From contig OX637294.1 of NCBI GenBank assembly GCA_951799445.1, positions 24,515,452 through 24,579,451 on the forward strand: a stretch of DNA of 64,000 nucleotides, given 5' to 3'. The position numbers and the translations under genes were made by a program. The notes under the pieces are model-generated. The model made no database searches, had not been told where the DNA came from, and saw nothing but the letters and a program-made list of their open reading frames with translations. The stretch's first letter is position 1. Every line of letters begins with the position of its first letter. The stretch is from Pseudisothecium myosuroides (taxonomy: Eukaryota > Streptophyta > Bryopsida > Hypnales > Lembophyllaceae). Positions 58,794-64,000 of this stretch are shown here, piece after piece.

Positions 58794-60017
58794 GGTAATC
58801 TTTGGTTTTTGCTTGATTTTCCAAGCTCACCGCTTATTTAGAAAATATTACAATTTTTGATGATCTAAACTCTTTCTTTCTTCTTCTCCCTTCTTTTCTT
58901 TCTTCCTCTCTCTTTCTACACTAGTACTATTCCACCTAAGCTTTTATGAGTCTTACACTATGGTCTCAAACTTCAAGGAGGTTTTTAAGATGCCAACTAT
59001 CCTCTTACACAATTTTGCCTTTGTGTCATCCTAATCTTTCTCTCAACGGTCACCACAAATTCTCAAGATTTTTTCTTAGGTCGACCTACTCTAAGCCTAG
59101 GTCACTATTCATCGTCTCTCTCACTTCTCCCCTATTTCATTCAATTTTTCTCTACCCTTCTTCCATTGTGTGTAGCAGTGTAAATCCTACGTTTTTCGGA
59201 ATGGAGCTGGCGTGGCAAAAACTGAAAATGCACGATATAAAGTCTAGCTTCTTAGAGGGTCTTCGGGAGTGAAGTAGAGTGGCTGTAGGGGAATATAAGA
59301 CGCAGAATTTTGGCATCTTTCTTTATTTTTTTTTGGCCAACAGCTGGCGATACAAATAGTTTGTAAGCAAACTCTACAGAAAGAACTGGCTATCTAGGTG
59401 CAGGAAAAGACGGTAGATGGGCTACCAACTGAAATCTAAAGCTTTTTGCACCTGCAAGAACACTGTAGCAGAACACTGTAGCAACAGTGGAGGCCTGCAG
59501 GGTTTGAATTGTCTCAGAGCCGAAGTCCATCTCCCTTCCCAACAATTGGTTCATGATGACACAAATGAAATGACACATATTTCAAAGTAAGCACGCATGC
59601 ATCTGTATAAACTATTAAGCACTATAGTATGAAGGTGAACCGCATCTAAAAATTGAGCACACTGAGAAATCACAAAGAAAGCATTACTGTTAACTACATA
59701 GAGAAGAATCAAACGACTGAAGGTCAAATACAGCAACTGACGACTTCAGGAATAAAGCACAAAGGAAGCAACGATGCATGCAGGCAATAACTCAGAACCA
59801 AAGCAACGATTACAACTCTAGTTCTACACAACTCACTCCGGGTGTTGGGAAGGGAGGGGGATTTGGATTTAGAGCCATGAGGTTTGCAAACGCTAACCCC
59901 ACAGCCCTAGTTTCATCATCGACGTACTCTTGCACATTACAAGCACACGTTACGTCTAGTTAGGCTGTTGCTTCCCTCCCGACTTGCTGCACACACAAGA
60001 ACAGAGGTTAGTAATTT
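58794..60017. other. Intergenic DNA with pyrimidine-rich patch
   Basis: A CTTTCTTC-rich patch at 58867-58920 on the plus strand may be the promoter region of the minus-strand hypothetical gene. No supported gene was found. Confidence 0.45.
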
Positions 60018-62077
60018 TCAGTCCTCCTTGCGAACATTCTTCTTCCAGTCGTCGTAGGCAGCACTGTAAGGGAAGTCCGTCAGTGTGTAGAACTCCTGCG
60101 CGTGCATAGCAACCGCCAAGGGCAAGTGCACGTTTAAGCGGTTCCTCAATTTGTTCTTCATGAAGAAGAGCGTGCTGAAGGTACGCTCATCTTCTACGCT
60201 CCCCAAAACTGCAACTACAGCGAGTTCAACGACCTTCAAGTATTCGGAAAGTTTATGTCGCAGTAGGCCAGACGCTTCCAGGCGACGCCAGAGACAAGTC
60301 AAGGGGTTCAAGGGCAGATCTCCCGTCATAGCACCCTCACAATTAGACTTCATGGTGATCTGAAACATCATTGCCTGCTCTTCTAGCTTTGCAGCACATA
60401 GGATAGGTTCAACTGTCTTTATGCCGTGAACCTCCTCCTGCGCTTCTACGTCCTCACCCGTCTTCAGCTTCTTCTTCGGAAACTCTTTTGGGTAACAGTA
60501 GTGCTCCTTGATTATCGCAATATGCCGTTGGAAATTTTGATCCGCCTCAGGTATCCTCCAATACTGAGGATATACAATTCCAAACGCGTCCATGAGGCTT
60601 GATGAGGGAAATCGTGACATGAGTTGATTGATCAAACGCTCTGCTGCATCTGCCACAGCAAAAGAACGATACAGTTAGATCACAGTGCCGTCAATGTGAC
60701 AAACTCACGCATGAATGTAAACCCTGAACACAAGTATGAGTTCACCCTAAATGCAACATGTAAACTAAATCCCTTACCTTTACACGATGCCTTAGTTGAG
60801 GCACAGATGCGTCCATGTACCTCCCGATTGATTGGGATTGAGGTTTCAGACCCCGGTTCAAAATACAAAGCTTCGACGTTATTGCCTCCTGGAGTGAAGT
60901 GTAGAAATTCTTGGCCGTCTTCATTGAGATCCAAAGCGCTAGGGACCCAGGCCATGGGAATGGCATCATGCCGAACTTGCAGTAGAGCCTTGAAGTCCCA
61001 AAATGTGTCGTGAGTGAATGCAGAAGATTCATCACAGTAAAATGCCTGGAGCTCCGAGATGCAAATTTGAATCGCTGAGACGTAGTCACAGATGAAGACT
61101 TCCCTACTTTGGGCGAATTTGATCAAGCTGTGAACTGATCGAAGCAGAGGAAGGAGTGCCGACAATGTTAGAAGAATTTCGAAATCTTGCAGGAAGGATA
61201 AGTTGTGGCTGGCAAGCTTCATAAGAAGCTTGTCCTTCTTACCCGACTTACCATTTGCGTCAGGAGCGGGGGCATGGAGTCGACCGCCATCTTCACCAAA
61301 AGAACTCGGTACTCATTCATCACCCTGACAGACGGTGATAACATGCTAATCCAACGCGTTTTAATGTTCTTCAAAATCTTCAACCCTTTTGAATGCATGA
61401 CCTCCGCCAATTTCTGGAACTCCAAGTGACGTTTAGGTGAGTGTGCAAAGAAAGCGTGTAGGGATTGCAGCATGCCCTCAATCCGTGACACAACAGGGAG
61501 AGCGCTCAACGATTCGACAGCGAGGTTTGTTCGATGGGCCTACAAAACAACGGTGTCAGAGTTTCACCGAACCCACTCAAGACTCAAGACTCGACAGAAA
61601 GAACTGATAGCAATTGGTACACAAAGAACTGATAACAATTGGCAGTGAACATGAACTTGACTGGAATTTGTCGTTGGACATGCAGGACTGTGGCTTACCA
61701 TGCAGTGCACGCCTATCACTCTAGGCGTCCAGCGTGATTTTAGTTGTTGCACGACTCCTGTCCTCTTTCCTTGGAATGTATTAATTCCATCTGTACACAC
61801 AAGAAAGAACATCCACATGAAAAAAACAGTGCAAACATGAACTCAAACATGAATCGAAACATCAACTCAAACATGAACCAAAACCCTAACTGAAACATGA
61901 ACTGAAACATGAACTCAAACATGAATTGAAACATGAACTCAAACATGAACCAAAACTCTAACTCAAACATGAACTCAAACATGAACTCAGACAAAACATG
62001 AGAATGAAAGTCGAGTCCTTACCGGCACCAAATGAAGCCAAGCGTGTTCGGAGGTTGTAGTTAGGTTTTTGGAATCC
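60018..62077 (-). pseudogene. hAT-transposase-like gene (ZNF862/KIAA1586-type), one frameshift
   Basis: Four minus-strand exons fit: 62077-62023 (ending LASFGA), 61790-61699 (GINTFQGKRTGVVQQL ... GVHCM), 61539-60778 (AHRTNLAVESLSALPVVSRI ... KTRWISML ... LIKFAQSREVFICDY) and 60649-60018. The last contains the hAT C-terminal dimerisation region (SVEDERTFSTLFFMKNKLRN, then FYTLTDFPYSAAYDDW). The order SFGADG, GVHC.AHRTNLA, KTRW, LPLL..V..LIKFAQ, SVEDERTFS is that of hAT-type transposases. Exon 3 is 762 nt where 763 is needed for phase. The frame breaks at a five-C run (61268-61272), and one more base restores it through a long collinear tail. No zinc finger or N-terminal exons were found, and no transposon ends. 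It is a decayed or truncated element copy, or a host gene with a sequencing error. Confidence 0.8.
61810..61995. repeat. 12-15-bp tandem repeat in the hAT-like gene
   Basis: About a dozen imperfect repeats of AACTCAAACATG lie in the intron between the first two visible exons. The repeat also creates a spurious Met/Phe-rich open frame. Confidence 0.85.
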
Positions 62078-64000
62078 CTATTCCAAACGCTACCAAGTTC
62101 GAACACCAGGGAATGATCTATATAAGGTTAGTGTAGCGTGTTCAAATGTCACTATGTACTTAAGTTTTGAAGATAGGATAAAAATTCATTCTTATTCCCA
62201 CTAAATACCCCAAGAAACACTCAACAGTCCGTTTATAAAATAAAAGACTCAGCATGCACGTCTCAGTCCTATCTAGTGTTCTAGGGCTTGTGACAATAGT
62301 TCTTGACAATAGTTCAGGGTGGACTGACTTGTGTATGGATGCAATGCAGGACTTGACTTCAGTACAGCCCACTATAGTACTTGAAAATAGTACAAATATA
62401 TACGTATTTAATATTTCCAAAAACTTTAGAGTTTAAGGGTTTAGAAAGTCTTACAATGGGTTACCCCTCAGCAACTCTAGGGACAATATTGGCCAATACA
62501 GGGGTTAATCGATTCCTACAATTCCAAAATTCAAATTTACTACATACATATGCAATTTTAAATACAAATTCTAATAATAATTAATACAAAATAATTAATA
62601 GAATTTTAAATCTAGTTCCCAATTAGGGACCACGGCCCAAGGGCCGTTCGAAAAATTTGGACCTTATTTTAAATTTGTTTTAATTGAACGTTTAGTTTAA
62701 AGACTCCAAACTTTGTTTTACAACCCAAAACCCAAAACCCCCAAGGACCCAAGCCCGTGCGGTAACCGAACAATACCCTAGCAGATACCCGGTTGATACC
62801 CTTATCCCGGTCACCAATACCCGCGTCCGATATCCGGTACTGATGACCGTCGGGTCTCACCCCGTTCAGTATCGACGAGGACCAGTCCCGTCTTCTGCCG
62901 CGACTTGTCTCGCCATCGTCGCTCCGTCGCCCAGCGTGTCTGTACTTCACGGCTTGAAGCAGCAGCTTCGGCAACTGTTATTTTTTTTTAATCCCTCGAA
63001 TTCTCACTTAATTCTATAGAATTTCTCCACACATTTCGTGATCTCACAAGTTCCTGGTTGTATTCAAATTTTTATTTGTCGATTCACCTTCAAGATTCTC
63101 CACGCCGGAAGCCCAAATCCCTAATCAGATTCACAGCTTGATCGAATTCCACCAAATTGGCAATTTTCCCATAGTAATCAGGCAAATTTCACACTCACAA
63201 ACGATTTCACTCTCTTAACGATCAATCACACACGAGAATCACACGGAGGATCACCAAATTGGGTTTGAACTTCATTCCGCCAGCCTGGCTCAGCGTCGTG
63301 TCCCAACTCCCCGTAGCACAGCCTGATCAACTCGAACAATCTCACAATCACGAGAGCGATCACACGTCCCCCAACAACCGACCTTCCTAATCGGAATCCA
63401 ATTTCCTGAAACCGTAACTCACCGGTACAGCAACTCGGTGCTGCTTTGCCCCGTCGAGATGCTTCCGACCCCTTTGACCTCTGACTGGCCTCGGCTCTCG
63501 TTCAATCTCCTCACAATCTCGCCACCGGCATCCACCGCAGCTTCTCCAAATTCTCACCGAATTCACACACTGCAGCCCATCGGCTTGCCTGACAACGCCG
63601 AATACACCCGCGCGTCCTTGCCAGCTGAATTCTCCTAACTCCGATCAATCTTACAAATTTTTTCCACGCGATCCGTTGTCAGCACAACACAATCCCAAAT
63701 TCACCATCGTAAATACATTCACACACTCGAATTCTCAAGTCAACCAGCAATCACTCAAACTTTACAGTCAAACTCAACATTGAATCACGATTTACAACAG
63801 GAGACATACACACTTGAACTTTTTATTATAAATTATCGCGCAAAGAAAGCGCACAGGTACAGCACTATATTAATCAACAATGAAAATAGTACAATGTCAG
63901 CGCAAAATTGTTGCAATGAAGGTTACACAGCACCGGGAGACGAAGAAGAAAACGCGAGAGAGAGAAATTGAGGAAAACAGCACGGATTAATGCTGAATTC
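62078..64000. other. Gene-free stretch with rising GC
   Basis: 62078-62630 is AT-rich. From about 62640 the composition is less AT-rich and pyrimidine-biased on the plus strand, with many TCTCAC and CGATCA phrases. Short open frames on both strands lack recognisable motifs. It could be the 5' region of a gene or of a retroelement that lies beyond the window. Nothing specific can be supported. Confidence 0.4.

Noticed and set aside
61219..61290. Intron at AAATG|GTAAGT (about 61249) in the hAT-like gene
   Set aside because: The sequence after it stays collinear and open in another frame, with no usable acceptor nearby. A one-base deletion in the C run explains the frame and the exon phase better.
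61740..61994. Met/Phe-rich open frame (MFEFMFEF pattern)
   Set aside because: It is the translation of a 12-15-bp tandem repeat lying in an intron of the hAT-like gene.
62669..62974. 101-codon minus-strand open frame near 62.8 kb
   Set aside because: Arg/Gly-rich with no recognisable domain or splice signals. It could be chance in a less AT-rich stretch.

Overview
The window looks like nuclear DNA of a land plant, most likely a moss. Genes have short introns with GT-AG borders. Gene-free stretches are very AT-rich and packed with small inverted-repeat DNA transposons. The recognisable genes are plant-specific: a DYW-class PPR RNA-editing factor of the style common in mosses, a VAPYRIN-like MSP-ankyrin protein, OSB-type PDF-motif exons, and DeCL/DUF3223-domain proteins. 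The species cannot be fixed from sequence alone.

Layout. 1-3.9 kb: AT-rich flank, then exons of an organellar single-stranded-DNA-binding (OSB-like) gene; only its C-terminal PDF motif is certain. 4.26-7.59 kb: intronless DYW PPR gene whose centre is seven near-identical 303-bp units. 7.6-14.4 kb: transposon-derived DNA. 14.48-16.79 kb: a three-exon DeCL-domain gene with a long acidic repeat region. 16.8-27.5 kb: repeats, including a 0.7-kb hairpin. 27.5-29.4 kb: VAPYRIN-like gene, followed tail-to-tail by a second DeCL gene (29.76-30.97 kb, minus strand). 31.4-56.7 kb: repeat-rich DNA holding two further copies of a block made of the last ~50 codons of the VAPYRIN-like gene plus the convergent DeCL gene. 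In these the DeCL gene is broken at 38.6-39.8 kb and intact at 52.0-53.3 kb. 56.8-58.8 kb: a possible small minus-strand gene with a motif-rich intron. 60.0-62.1 kb: a multi-exon hAT-transposase-like gene with one frameshift. 62.1-64 kb: no gene seen; GC rises.

The main themes are local duplication and transposon accretion. All four DeCL genes have an exactly 115-nt middle exon. Three of them travelled with the VAPYRIN-like 3' end by segmental duplication. Two introns (VAPYRIN-like; first DeCL gene) contain tandem duplications that copied splice sites. The PPR gene shows homogenised repeats that differ at their predicted RNA-recognition positions. Seven ~0.93-kb elements bounded by TTAA and CCCCTAAAG ends make up about a tenth of the window. 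Comparing the duplicated blocks gives empty sites that support at least two transposon families.

Functionally, the OSB-like and PPR genes would act on organellar nucleic acids. The VAPYRIN-like protein would act in cytoplasmic membrane trafficking. The role of the small DeCL proteins is unknown.
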